DNA of 64,000 nt from Phytophthora hibernalis (Eukaryota > Oomycota > Peronosporomycetes > Peronosporales > Peronosporaceae), in contig JAAKBF010000354.1 of NCBI GenBank assembly GCA_012656075.1, positions 248,001 to 312,000 on the forward strand. The letters are read 5' to 3'. Position 1 is the first letter of the stretch. Each line of letters begins with the position of its first letter. Under the pieces are notes generated by a model. It was not told the DNA's origin and ran no database searches. It saw only the letters and a list, made by a program, of their open reading frames with translations. Made by a program: the position numbers and the translations under genes. This document shows, piece by piece, positions 35,014 to 47,475 of the stretch.

Positions 35014-38000
35014 ATGGCGAGCGCCTTAGCGAGTCAGCTGCAGCAGCTCCGCGAGGCCGGCGCCGGCAGCAAGAGCCGCACCGACACGTTCCTGTACGAC
35101 CAGCGAGAAGCCGCGCGCCTGGACGACGAGACGGTGTACAACTTGGCGTGGAACGGGCTGCTGGAGCTCAAGCAGCTGGACGCGCGCTTCGAGGAGCTTC
35201 TAGCGGACGCGGGCGTCTCTGCGCTCTTCAGCCGCCAGCGCGTGCACTTCCGCCGCGCGCAGAGTCTGAAGCAGGACGAGACGCAGCTCAACGCGGCGCT
35301 GCACAAGCTGCTGGACGCGCTCAGCGCGTACTTTCTACTGGGAGCCACACACAAGGTGCTGGAGTTCCTCGTGCGCCGCTACGAGGTGCACCGCTACAAC
35401 GTGGACTCCGTGATGGGCGCCATCGTGGCCTTCCACGAGAGCTCGTGGTTCGTGCGCATGGTGCGCATCCTACACATCCACAACACGCGCTGGGAGTTCC
35501 TTCTGGCCGTCAAGTTGCACGGCACGCCGCTGCTACGCTCAGCTCTCGTACAGCGCGCCAGTGACGAGGCGTCCGTCATCGAGTTCCTGTTCGCCACGGC
35601 CACGCGCGTGGGTGCTAGTAACCCCAAGCTCACGTCGCTGTACACGCTCGTGGTGCTGCAGATGCTGGAACAGGGCAAAGTGACGGAGAACATGCTGCGG
35701 TGGCTCGTGCCGCACCTTCTCACGGCGCTCAAAAGCACGAACTTCCCGGAGCTGCAGTCGTCCGCGTACATGATTGTCACCAAGCTGGCGTCCAAGGCCA
35801 CGCTCACAGATAAAGTGGTGGATGCACTCGTCAAGTCGCTGGTCAAGCACGCGCAATCGGGTGCACAGATGAATGCACTGTTGTGTGTTATCTTTTTGGC
35901 ACAGACCCAGCCGTCGTTTAAATTATCGAACGGCGCGGGCAAGTACCTAGTGCACATGGAGAATGCGGCGGATTTCCTGCGCGACGCCACTTCCAGTTAT
36001 GAGTCAGCCAAGTTTGTCCAGCTTCTGACGGTCTTTTTGACGCAACACATGAAGTCCACGGATGACGACTACCTGCGTCTGCTGACGACGCTTGTTGAGA
36101 CCGTTTCGGTGGTTGATGAGTTCACAGAAGAGCTGGTGAAGACTTTGGTTGAACAGGCCGAGGAACATGATTTCTTCTTGGACAACGAGCGCGTACAGGC
36201 TATTTCACAGGTTCTCGTGGCGTTAAGCAAGAAGAACGCGCCCAAGGTGGACACGGTTGTGAATGGCCTTCTTTCTCAGCAGGGTGACAAGTCCGAGGAG
36301 GACGAGAAGTTGAACACGTTCCTTACCAAGACGTTTGAAAATGTGGCCAACTCTGCACACTTTGTGCCCTCTCTCACAGACGCGAACACTTCGCTCGCTT
36401 TGGCGTTGGACCACCCAACTGAACACATCCGCTACCAGGCGTTGGTATCTCTAGCAAAGATGAATGATATGAACACAGAGAATGGCGACAAGCAAGTACT
36501 CACCAGCGGGGATGTACTTCTACGTCGCCTGTTGGACGATAGCAAACGCATTGCCAAAGTCATGGTTACTAGCTCTCTGGGTGACCTTGCGTTCAGCGTG
36601 AGCACCAAAAAGGGCATGTTCGATGCGATTGTTCAGGGACTACGCAAATGGTCAGATCGTGGAGAATCATCGGTCGCTGAGGCCATTGCTGATTTTGCAC
36701 TGAAGAATTTCAGAAAGACTGTGTCCTCGGACATTGATGAGAAACTGCTGACAGTGTTTGTTTCGCTCATTACGGATGGAAACTTGAACACGAAGACAAT
36801 TTCTGTTGACACAGCTTGGACGTGGATCTCTATGCTTGACCACCCATTCGGCGCGAATGCTGCTAAGGCATCAGAAGAATACAGCAAGACGATCAGTGAT
36901 ATCGCGGAAAATTTCGGACACACTCTCGCTGCCGACGTCCCGGGATTACTGCCGTACTGCTTGGGTTGGTCACAGACGTCGGAGCTGAACGAGGAGCCTC
37001 TCACAGCTTTCCTTGTTGAGGTTCTTTCAGCTGCTCGTGTTCAACTGGTAGCTAAGAAGTCAAGATCGAAGAAGATGAAAGAGCAGCAGGTGTCGCTGGA
37101 CCAATCTTTCCGATTTATCCTGAAAAAGGAGTTTGCGTCGGTGTGCGAGGAAAGTGCTACGGAGGCGCAAATTGAGCATGCCGTGCACGTCGCCTCAAAG
37201 CTGTCGGAAGTTGCATACGACGTGTTCGCTGTTTCTCGTGATGACTTCGATGCATGCGTTGCAACTCTACTACAGTCTCCGACCCCGTATTTATTCGTAT
37301 TCAAGAATGCCTTCTGAATCTGTTCCACGCGAGCCTGGAGGCGGAACTTTTGCCAACAATGGCTCGATTGGTCACTGTGGATGCTCCCACAAACAGTGTG
37401 TTTAAGGTTCTGGCCAAGACGCGTGCATTGGACATCATTTCTGCTGTTCTTGAGGGTTTCTCATATTCTGAAGAGGACAAGGAGCTGGAACCGCTGGTTA
37501 ACGTTATTCCTGTCGTCATGGTGGCGCTCTCGGATTCTAGCAAGGCAGTGCGTCAATCGGCAATTTCCTGTCTGGACCGATGGCTTGTGTCGTGTGATGG
37601 TGCTGTACGTTCATCAAAGTCATCGAACTTGAAGGTTCTGCTAAAGGCGACTGCATTCTTTTGAATGCAAAGCAGGATATGCTCATGGATTCAAACTCGG
37701 TAATTGCTCTTTGCGGAACTTACGGAGGTCAAGGAGAAAGCTCTATGTTCCACCAGCTGCTGATGAACTTCGTGTCGTCTGCGAGCAGTGCTGAAATGGG
37801 CATCGCGGTAAAGCTTCTGGAGTTGCTGGCCCCAGTGAAGGAAACCCCGCTCTGGTTGCTGTCCGTGGACTTCTTTTTGCAGGCACTAGACGGCTGCTCG
37901 ACATCTGGCGCTAGCAACACCACGACTAAGCTGCTCATCGATTTTATTGGACATTATTTGGACTCGGATGTTGCAGTTACGACCACGAAGAAAGGAGAAA

Positions 38001-41000
38001 CTGCGGTTTCCAAGGAATTCCTGGACGCTTTACTAGCTGTTCTGTCTTCAGAGAAGATCGCGGTTGTGCACCTGCGCAAGCTGCAAGCCTTTGCGTTGAC
38101 AAATCTTTCTACCACGTTCTACGAGGCTCTTGACGAGGTGTCCCGCCACATACTCGTTGATAAGCTGCTTCGATTGCTGATGGTTGCCAATGAAACTGTT
38201 GCCTCGAAACTGATCCAGTGCTTGAACACCTTGCCTATTAGCTTCGGCATTTTTGTGCGGTTGTTGGAGGATACGCTTGCTTCTACGGTGGAGTTTTCGG
38301 ACCTGAGCTGCATTCTCGAAGTACTGGTCGTCAAGGTTGACAGCGCTTCAAGCACCGAACCGGCTGATGTTGATATTAGGAATCTTCTTACGAGCCTGGC
38401 GAACGTGTTGGCCTTGTTCTGTGACCCAAAGCACGAGAGTGTGGTGTCTGAGTACATTTTGCAGGTGCTATTCAATTGCTTGCGTCGCGTCTGTGATGGC
38501 TGTTCATCATCGACCATACAAGCTGATGGACAATCAGGGAAGACTGAGAAGCACGCCGTTGCAGACGTTAAGCCCGAACTTCTCGTTAAGCACACTCTTA
38601 CGTGCTTGGGGCGTACTTCATCTCCTCAGACGCGCAATGAGGCTGTGTTGTTTATTAGTTCGTTGGTGAATTTACACCCGGCTAGTGTTCTTACGTCGCT
38701 GGACAAAATCTTGGGCTTCGTCAGTTCTGGATCAATTCGTAACGAGGACGAGTATTCTTTCTATGTGTTGGAGACGATTATCAAGGCTGTGGTACCGCAC
38801 ATCATCGCAACGAAAGGCCAGAAGGCAGGTGCATTGCTTACCCCGCAGCGATTTATTGGACTTTTCGTGGATGCGTTTACCCAGATTCCTAAAGGCAAGC
38901 GTGAAGCTTTGTTTGAGGTGGTTGTGCGATCTCTTGGAAGTGAGTTGCTGCCCTACTGCGCTGTTGCGCTACTGCAGCACGCTGCTGTCGTGAAGGATAT
39001 CGATGTTCAGCGAGAGCGGATTCAGTTCGCTCACAACTTGTGCTTCAGTTTTGATTGCTCGGAACAAGTGTCCTCTCTCGTGATGGTTCTTCGCATGGCA
39101 CGTGACTTGCTGCCTCATGTGGCCGAGGACGCAGATACTGATACGGACGAAATAGATGAAGACGAGGATGACGTGGAGTACGAGCGCTTCGTACTGGACG
39201 AGAGGTTGGGAAGCTCCAAGACGCTGTCTCGTCAATTCAACTCGATCTTGGTCAAGTTTGTGACTGTTCATTTGCGCGCTCGTGAGTTGCATCACAAGAT
39301 CTTAAGCTACGAGAGTGATCGCGATCAGGCTGTCGACGACGAAGGTGATACGCTGCAGCACCAATATCTGATGCTGACACAGCTCGATTTGTTGTACTTC
39401 CGTCGCGTTGCACGCGAACAGTCGTTGCATGACGATGAAAGTGGTTTCTGGACAGCCTTGGCCACGGAGTCTATCGAAATTCTTGGCGCTCTACAGCAGC
39501 TCTTATCCACACCAGGTTTCGTGGCGGTCATCAGTGAGTTGTTGCACCACGACAATAGCCTGGTACGCAAGAAGGCGATGCAGCTTTTCAACGAGCGTCT
39601 TCAAGAAGAGCGCGACACGCTTTCATCGGGTGAAGCTTTGCTCTTTATCGACATGTTGGACGAGCTAGACTCCATCCTTCAAAATGCCGACGGCTCCGAG
39701 AACAGTGTCAACATTCAGACTGCGCTGCTTAGTGTCGACATTCTAGCACGCAATTTCGCCGTGGATCACACCAAGCGTTTCCAGCAGATCCTACCGACTG
39801 TTGTGAAGTATGTGGACCAAGATGTTGTGAATGCGCCTCCCATGACACTGCATTTGTTCGGATGTGCTTTCGTGTGTCTGTCTTCCGTCTGCCGCGCGGT
39901 CGGTCCGCTTGTCTTTCCCCTTCTGCCGAAATTCTTTCCGCGACTGCTGAGTGGAATTGAGTACTGCTCGTCGACCAGTGGAATTAGTGGCAGGAGGTCG
40001 GTTCTCCAGTGCCTGTTGGCATCTTTGGAGGTGTTTACCAGCAAGATTCCACAGTTTCTGGGGCCGTATTTGCCTTCTGTGATTCGCGCCTCCTCACTCC
40101 AGCAGTTCTATCGACTGGGCCTTCGAACGCGGAAGTGCTGATGTCTGTGGACTGTTGCTTCCTGAACTTGTGCAGCCACGTTGAGTTGCGCCAACTTCTT
40201 CCTAACATGGTTGGCGCCTACGAGCACGTGCTGACGCTGCAGAGCGACACCAGTGTGACGCGGTTGTTTTCCGTTGTGTGTACGGTCGTGAACGATCTGG
40301 ATTTGCCGGCGATTCGGAAGCACTTGCCTTCATTTGCGCGCTTTTTCGTTACGGCTCTGGATGCTCGTCGTGTTCACGCGTCGAAGCTTCAAAACCTGGA
40401 CGCCGTCGAGGATGAAGTCCTGGAGTGCCTGGTGCAGTTTATCCTCAAGTTGAGCGAGAAGCAGTTGAAGCCTTTGTTCCTAAAACTGGCCGAGTGGGCA
40501 CAATCTCGTGTCGCCTCGTCCGGGAAGACTGGTGATATTTCGCGCAAAATTGCTTTCTTCAAGCTGGTTGTTGCTTTCAGAGCGGCTGCGTGGTATTTTT
40601 GTTCCTTACTACGCCCACGTGCTGGAGTTCTTGACGTCGGCACTTCGTGAGAGTCGGAAGGCACTGATGCAAAAGCCGCCTCGGTCCTCTGAGGATATTG
40701 AGAGCGAGGACGACGACGATTTTTTCGCTAGTGAAAATGAGCCGCCAGTTAAGAAGGCGAAGTTGGAAGCTTCGACCACGGTTGATGTGAAGATCGAGCG
40801 TGAGCGCAACACTCTACTGCTGACTACCGTCGTGCGCGCGTTGGACGGCTGCTTCGTGCATGACACTGATGGCTTTATCGAGAAGGACCGCTTCGATGTT
40901 GTGCTGACACCACTGGTTGATGTGCTCGACGTGCTGCAGTACGACACCTCGATGCGTGAGTTCGTACTTGAGACCGTGGCGCCATGCCTCGCAAACCTGG

Positions 41001-41284
41001 CGTGGGCCGCTAAGAGCGACCTTCTGTGGAAGCCACTACACTATTCAGTGTTGATGAAGTCTCGAGGAGATTGTGCCCTGGTGCGTCTTGCGGCTTTAGT
41101 GACGGTGGAGAAGTGCTACCAGGGGATTGGTGACGAATTCCTCACCATGCTGCCCGAGAGTATTCCGTTCCTTGCGGAGCTGATGGAGGACACGAATGAC
41201 GAGGTAGAGAAGACGTGCCACCGCGTGATCAAACAGATTGAAGACATCTCGGGTGAGTCGTTGGACCAGTACCTCACAAATTAA
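35014..41284 (+). CDS. UTP10: UTP10/HEATR1 U3 snoRNP HEAT-repeat protein (frame-broken)
   Basis: From ATG 35014 (MASALASQLQQLREAG) the reading runs to the stop at 41284, about 2,090 residues, close to human HEATR1. The N-terminal U3-protein-10 region (LVRRYEVHRYNVDSVMGAIV, ESSWFVRMVRIL) is followed by long arrays of helical HEAT repeats. An acidic stretch with DTDTDEIDEDEDDVEYERF lies at about 39135-39190. The BP28CT-type C-terminal domain contains FVPYYAHVLEFL, then an acidic/basic linker (ESEDDDDFFA, PPVKKAKLE) and closing HEAT repeats. The protein belongs to the small-subunit processome t-UTP complex and supports rRNA transcription and 18S maturation in the nucleolus. Four frame slips (about 37275, 37657, 40120 and 40575) fall at short runs of C, T, G and T. 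No intron explains them, and the flanking protein is unblemished, so sequence error is the likely cause. Confidence 0.92.
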
Positions 41285-42478
41285 GCTACCGAGCACAGGT
41301 AATAGATAGGATAGCCACACTATGTAGAGAGACTCAAGCTAGCTTCACTCACTCATTTTTACGGTCCGACCGCCAGCGTAAGACCGTTTTTTTGCATTCA
41401 TAACTCGTAATTAGATGTAGATGATACTATTGTGCTTTGCAGATGTTTTTGCAAAACGGGCTATTTAAACTGAGTTTTGCAAATATGCGAAGTCTTAATT
41501 ACGACTTGTCAGCTTTATTAAAAGTCTGTTGAATGCCAGTACAAAAGAGAATTACAGTCAGACGCTAGGATTAAGGCCAGTGAATCCGGAAATGCCGTTT
41601 CAAAAGCGCATTTCCGACCCAATTCATCCAAAACAGACATGAACAATTCAGCAGTTTAGATAGGAGCTACAAGATCATCGTTTGACATACCTGGCGTCAA
41701 CAACGAAACGTATCGCCCTTGACAATCTGCCACTTTACCTCAAGCAATGCTATGCCATTGCAAGAGTTGTTGTAAAGCGGAGTATTATTGTTCTACACCA
41801 ATGCGTTCATTAAATGTTTCTTGTCTTGGAAGATCAAAGCTTGTTACAGTATGCAGATAACTAGAATCTTTAGAACTAGCCAATAAAGAAAAATTGCAGC
41901 ATTCCGCTCGCTCTATGAAAGTAACGATCTAGTGCCGGAACAAAGTGATACTGGAGCCCCGAGGGCGACGTGCAGTTGCCCTCGCTGTTATTACGGCGAT
42001 CTTCACCCCAACTAGACCGCCCCACAACCCCCACGAGAACGTCGTATGCCGATGGAAGCCCTACACGACACGAGAGGCGCGCCTTGCGGGTCTTACTGAT
42101 CAATTTGCGCGTGGCGTCAGAGCACTTGTAGGCCTCGCAGATGGCCGCATAGACGTAACACGTAGTAAGACAGGTTAGTCGACGCCGGCGGCGCGATCGC
42201 CGTGGAACTTCCGGGCACGGAGGCAGGTCGCTTTTACGCACTTCGTAAAAGATTCGTTGTAGTAGGTAGAAAATAAAGCAGAAAATAAAGCTCTGTCTTA
42301 CCCAGGGCGACAAGTCGGTTTTAGAAATGATGAAGTCTGAAATAATAGAGGTAAACACATCTGCAAACAACAATACTATTAATAGTACATAAGTTACCAT
42401 TTATGACGAGCAAGATCAAAGAAGTGCAAACCCAAGTTGAAGCCGGGGCTCTTGATTTCCAGTCGGAGTAATGAAGCA
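41285..42478. other. Intergenic, downstream of UTP10
   Basis: No conserved gene is visible. A minus-strand open frame at 41876-42400 begins with a hydrophobic stretch but has no recognisable family and a low-complexity Arg-rich middle, so I do not call it. Confidence 0.45.
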
Positions 42479-42705
42479 TGCTCGAGGCGACGAGCCTTGC
42501 GACTATGACACCCGCCAGAAGAAGCGTCTGAAGGAGGCGGCATTCCCGCATTCGATCCAAGCTCCCCCTCGTATTCTGAGATACATTGACCTGTTCGCCA
42601 TGACTGTCGAAGAAGCAGCCGTGGAAGCCGCACGGCATTGAGTGGCTAAAGAAGCTTCTGGCCCGAATTGACGTTGACGACGACAGAGACGGTAAACAAC
42701 GATGA
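42479..42705 (+). pseudogene. Fragment of an ankyrin-family-like protein
   Basis: The stretch reads DYDTRQKKRLKEAAFP, then ILRYIDLFAMTVEEAAVEAAR; after a +1 frame change it continues HGIEWLKKLLARIDVDDD and stops at 42705. The helix pattern (EAA..GIEWLKKLL) resembles ankyrin units. A homologous fragment lies at 54507-54849 with the same architecture and a frame change at the same place. No promoter or downstream repeats are seen, so it looks like the truncated start of a larger gene. Confidence 0.4.
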
Positions 42706-43156
42706 TGATAATATTGTTTGGGTGTTGTTTGAGCTGAACAGACTGTCCGGGGAAACTATTCAAGTGGGCAGCAGAGCACGACAACGTCGAAGTCAGGGAT
42801 GTTAAGCTTTCTTTTAATCAAGTTTCTTTTATCTTCTTAGGCGCCTTCGCATACTACTATAAAATACTGCATCGCATGGGGTTGACATCTGAAATTGAGT
42901 TTGACTAACGAAGGAAACTGCTTCTTTCAGTGTATCGGCGCCATTTAGTATTTTTCAAAACATTTCAATACGTTTACTAAATGTAGTACTTCAAGTATTA
43001 TAGTTCTACAGTAAATCGGAATGTGTACGTTACTTACGTAACGCGAGTGAAGTACATGTACGATGAAATGAGGTACTGCTTTAGTGACTGGTTATGTTTA
43101 CTCTAGAATGGACTATTATATTAGCCCAGTGCATTACGAGTGTGAAGAGTTCCTCT
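42706..43156. other. Intergenic, AT-rich
   Basis: The DNA is AT-rich with one GTACATGTAC word near 43055. I see no gene or stable hairpin. Confidence 0.5.
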
Positions 43157-44131
43157 TTACACGCCGGCATAGCCAAACATCGTCAGACTGGCGACCATGA
43201 TGAACATGCCAGCGAACATGCCCACCGAAACAAGATACGTCTTCTCCTTAGCAAACTTGTACGACGTGGGGATCAGCTCCTTCACACAAATGCACACCAT
43301 AATGCCGCACACAATGCCGAACAGGACGCCCTCCGAGACCGGGTCCATACCGTCACCAATCGCCAGCCATGCAATAAGTCCGCCGATCGGCTCAGCAATG
43401 GCAGAAATCGCGCACCACATGATTCCACGCCAACGGGAGCCGGTTGCAAAGTAAATAGGAGCAGCGACGGCGATGCCTTCCGGGATGTTGTGAAGACCGA
43501 TACCCACAGCGAGCGAGACGCCGACAGAAGAATTTTCGAGGGCACCGACGTAGGTGGCGATTCCCTCAGGCAGGTTGTGGATACCAATGGCAAGCGCGCT
43601 AAGGACACCCATGCGCTGCAGGGCACGCTTGGCATTCTCATCAATTTTCATCTGGTAGCTGGTAAGCTGAGGGGTTTGGGACTCGAGGAAATCTGCCGGA
43701 CTGCTGCCATTCTTCATGCTGCTTTCGAAATGCTGGATCGATTCACGGACGCCTTCCAGGTTGTTGATATCTGTCATCTCGTGCTCAGGTGCGAGCTCGT
43801 GCACAAGCATGTCGATGAAGTAGATGAGAGCGATACCAATTGCGAAACACGCCGTAGCCGAAAGCCATCCGTGCCCAGTTGCCGTCTCCTCTGTCATATC
43901 CTCGGTTTTGAGGCCTTCCGTCAGCAGATGCACCGACTCACCGAAAATCTCCACCAGCGAAATGAACAGCATCACTCCGGACGAAATGCTCAGAGCGACA
44001 GCCAAACTCACCGGGTTGGCCAGGTATACGAGGCGCTTGCTGAATACGACCATTCCACCCAGAATGGTAGCAGCTCCAGCAGCAATATTAAGCGCGAAGG
44101 CGACACTGACATCATGTCCTGTTTGAACCAT
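43157..44131 (-). CDS. ZIP-family divalent metal transporter (intact)
   Basis: A single uninterrupted frame of 324 residues begins at ATG 44131. It carries about eight hydrophobic segments and the paired ZIP motifs HNLPEGIATYVG and HNIPEGIAVAAPIYFA in the two helices that build the metal site. Between the third and fourth helices lies a cytosolic loop with HELAPEHEMTD and an acidic stretch, the usual place for metal-sensing residues. The HNLPEG/HNIPEG pair points to the GufA/ZupT/Zrt3-like branch, which moves Zn2+ and sometimes Fe2+ or Mn2+ into the cytosol from outside or from a store. Substrate and membrane are not decided by sequence. It has no introns and no frame breaks, unlike several neighbours. 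Confidence 0.93.
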   Translation of the reverse strand: MVQTGHDVSVAFALNIAAGAATILGGMVVFSKRLVYLANPVSLAVALSISSGVMLFISLVEIFGESVHLLTEGLKTEDMTEETATGHGWLSATACFAIGIALIYFIDMLVHELAPEHEMTDINNLEGVRESIQHFESSMKNGSSPADFLESQTPQLTSYQMKIDENAKRALQRMGVLSALAIGIHNLPEGIATYVGALENSSVGVSLAVGIGLHNIPEGIAVAAPIYFATGSRWRGIMWCAISAIAEPIGGLIAWLAIGDGMDPVSEGVLFGIVCGIMVCICVKELIPTSYKFAKEKTYLVSVGMFAGMFIMVASLTMFGYAGV

Positions 44132-44171
44132 GGCTTTGGCAAGATGGCACTCAGCACTAGGAGGATTTTGT

Positions 44172-44181
44172 AAATGAATGA
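44172..44181 (-). promoter_or_regulatory. Initiator of the ZIP transporter gene
   Basis: The minus strand reads TCATTCATTT followed by ACAAAATCC, 41-50 bases upstream of ATG 44131. Both the TCATTC core and the T-rich flanking part match the oomycete start-site consensus. Confidence 0.55.
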
Positions 44182-44594
44182 GAGTCTCGGCCGTGCGCTG
44201 AAAACCCTTTTCAAGAATTTGTACCGGTAAATCGGCTTGCCAGCAACCTCATCGATTGCAACATTTGTTAGAGATTAATTAATCTGAAAAGCACCACGAT
44301 CATCGAGCACAAAATGGCCAGGAGAAACATAAAATCTACTCGTGATCTGGCTACAGATACTAGCCAGTGGTTTGTGTACTGCTGTATGCCGATCTCAAGC
44401 GCTCTCATTGGAGCAAGGCACCCTGCCTTGAGCATGTAATTGCGTGTCATTGGTCCTCAAGGTTCCCTTTGCACGCGCCGGTTGAAATCGGCCGGACAAG
44501 ACTTTATAGCGAGTTCAGGCAGAAAAATGCAACGAGATCGGTGCTGTGGTTTCTTCCGAAGCACCTGTACATGTATAATACAGGTGCTGCTTAT

Positions 44595-44625
44595 AAATAT
44601 AAAATACAGGCTGTATTTTATATTT
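44595..44625. repeat. Perfect 15-bp inverted repeat with one-base loop
   Basis: AAATATAAAATACAG (44595-44609) is followed after a single G by its exact reverse complement (44611-44625). A second stem, GCACCTGTA/TACAGGTGC, lies just upstream (about 44561-44587). Confidence 0.85.
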
Positions 44626-45493
44626 TGTGCATGTACACTCCGACGGCGGCGGTACCAGTACGAAGCGAGTACATGTACTGTATGGATGCAGCACGACACA
44701 AAGTTGGTGGCCAACCGTCTTTAAATGATTCAATCGGCGAGTCATCTTGGCGGCAGCAAGTTTACTTTGCATTGCGTCCACAACACGGAGCAGTACATGC
44801 CCGTGTATTATAATACCGGTGCATGTAATAGAATTCGTGTACGTTACCCATTTGTTGATGGGTCAGCTTTTTGTTTGCTCGAATAAAAAACGTAAAAATA
44901 GTTTTCTAACCATTGAACATTTTCCCAAGCTCATCCGGGGAGGACACCAACGCCAATACAGCGTTTAGTACCTCTCTTCATGCATTTCTGCATGTATTAA
45001 TACGAAACAGCTTCTTGATTGGAGGGACCTTAAGGATGGTCCTTCAAGAAAGCCAAACATCATCGCTCTTTCGCGGCATGTCCGGCAGTTAGGGCATGCG
45101 ACTGATAGATGGTCGTCGCCTCGGGGACATGCCTGGTGTGAAACCAACCGTTTGCTGTCCGAAAGAAGCACCCGTCGGCAACTTTGAGACTCGGCAACTT
45201 GAGACTCTCAACATTGTCGACTATTAATAAGAGTATACTTAAATATATACTGTATACCGTCTTTGGTGTGTGACTTTCTAAGCTTTTAACCTGAATTCAG
45301 CCAGATCCAGCACTGCGACAGCGCCAATGGACCTTTTCAATTGGATCCCAGCGGGTTAGCTACCAAGAAAGTGTCTATTATTACAAACTGGATTCACTTA
45401 GTTTTGTAAGTGGGCTATTTGTTGGCCCTTTTCTACTACAAAATTGAGGAGGGGTGAATCTCAACTCGCTCGGCAAGCCGAAACAACGCCTGT

Positions 45494-45532
45494 GGTTTAA
45501 AGATCCGTGTGCGCAGCACGCGGGCTTAAACC
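45494..45532. repeat. Imperfect stem with GGTTTAA arms
   Basis: GGTTTAA...CCGTGTGC on the left pairs imperfectly with GCAGCACGCGG...TTAAACC on the right. The layout resembles the internal stem of the element at 22672-22975 (GAGGTTTAGCA/TGCTAAACCTC around a GC-rich core), so the two may be related structured repeats. Confidence 0.4.
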
Positions 45533-46680
45533 CAGGACCAAGCAGGGTCACACCTTGCTCGGCTTAGGGTTGTGTCATCGCTCTCAGGGTTTTCAAGGGT
45601 GAGGCTCGGGTGTAGTTTCCCTGCCGGCATCTCCGTCTTCTATGATTTGTAACTAGATGACATCCGTTCCTCAGTTTGTATAAATAGTCTCTGACAATCA
45701 GATCAAAATGTTCATGAATAAATTGTCAATTTTTTTAAGACCATGCCATAATCGGACGCGTGTTGCAAACTGTTATTGGTATCACGTTATAAAAATTAAA
45801 TCTGGCCAACAAATGTGTGGAGCTACCATTACTGGTGTGTTCTAATGTTTGCCGTTGACGCGCTTGGTCCATGCAACAGCAGACTTGCAAGTGTCCGCGC
45901 ACCAGCACGCGTCATCTCAATTCAGCTCGATTCGTTTTTGATTTTAAGATTGTGGGCCAACCATTCCACCACCAGTACTAATGAGAACATCGTACAGAAG
46001 CGTTTTTTAGAATTGTAGGAAGCATACAGACTAACGCGTTTGCAAACGTCACATACTGTTATAAAAGTTGGTGGGTACACTATCGTGGGTAGTGGTGCCG
46101 CGCATTTTGCCAGGGTTATCAATAGTAAAACGGTATTAGCTCAGCAAGAGTCAAATTCTAGTTCCAAGATGTCGGTCTGAAAATGTCATTTTACATGTAC
46201 ATGTAATTACCTGTATTCCCACACGTCATGAAAACATTGCCGGGAATTAACCTTATTAAATCAAAATCGTTTCCGGAGAAACTGAGAAACCAGCTCGTCG
46301 CCGACGAGTCGTCGGTAGCTCCGCATGTGGATCAACAGTACAGTACCAAGGTAAAGTATTAATACAGTAATGTTCGTCAGTAGGGAACGTAGTATCAACT
46401 TATATCTTTTGAAAACTTATACAACTGACAGGGAGGAACATATGCGTGGCGTTTGTGTGCATCTATACCCTTCCTAATTTTATTCAAATCAGGTGTTCGT
46501 TATGGACGCACACTACTGTACTATTAACAGGTATTAATACATGTAGTACTTTACAAAAGATACATACCTGCACCTGGATACTGTTCAATTTGTACAGTAT
46601 CCAAGTAATATATATATTGCACCTTATTGGGTCCATGAAAATCGGCAGGGTTTCATTGACTAAACGATTACTCCTTCAAT

Positions 46681-46709
46681 GTTATGGCCACCCGCCGGGT
46701 GGCCATAAC
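46681..46709. repeat. Perfect 14-bp inverted repeat with one-base loop
   Basis: GTTATGGCCACCCG at 46681-46694 and its exact reverse complement at 46696-46709 flank a single C. No gene is adjacent. Confidence 0.9.
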
Positions 46710-47424
46710 AGGGTCACCCGGTTCCTAGATGGACCATCATGAACTGGTTTTGCGCTTCCGATTCGCCCGGCACCTTTTCCGACGGCGAAATGCAAAGCAC
46801 TCCAACTATCATCAAGCATTTTTCTGTTCGAGTTCAGCGGGCAACAATGCACTCCTGTGACAGAAATTCTGTTCTGTTGGCACGGGAACCGTGTAACCGT
46901 ATATAATACCGTATGTAAATCGGGTGGAGCATGGACAAAGCGGAATCGTTTGCTTAAGGCGTGTTGCCTTCCTCAATGAGAATTGTGATCTGTAGGTTCT
47001 GGAAATGTACCCTGTACACTGCTTCGCTAGTGCGGGAACTCGGGCGTGCTGCATGTATGAATCTGGTACATGTACCGGTACACGTATTGTGAGTCTGCCC
47101 TTCAACCGGATCAACGTATACAGTACCGTACATATACCCAATTAGCTGCACAATCGTCAACCTACTGTACACGCTTGTATTCGTTCCTACAGTTTACACA
47201 ACCTTTCTCGTCTACAGTTCGGACAGTACAGTACATGTTCCATACATGTACCGGTACGATGAGTCGGGCACATTTTCAATTTTTTATTGCTGTTTTTTTA
47301 CCAACCACAGTACAATATCAATGTACATTACAAAATAAAGCCTTTATCCGCCTCAAGTCATTTGCATTTACTAGCGGGGGCTGGAATAGAGGGTTTTGCT
47401 CAATTTCTTGATGCAACCCGCCTA

Positions 47425-47475
47425 ATTCATGGGTAGGTGCCCCCCGCCCCATGTTGGGGGCGCCTACCCATGAAT
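47425..47475. repeat. 20-bp inverted repeat with one mismatch
   Basis: ATTCATGGGTAGGTGCCCCC (47425-47444) pairs with 47456-47475 except at one position, around an 11-base loop. The arms continue loosely outward. The GC-rich stem stands out from AT-rich surroundings. Confidence 0.85.

Noticed and set aside
41876..42400. Minus-strand open frame of 174 codons with a hydrophobic start
   Set aside because: No recognisable family, Arg-rich low-complexity middle, and no initiator or conserved neighbour.
43094..44173. Plus-strand open frame of 359 codons
   Set aside because: It is the antisense shadow of the intact ZIP transporter; its His/Arg-rich composition is a codon artefact.
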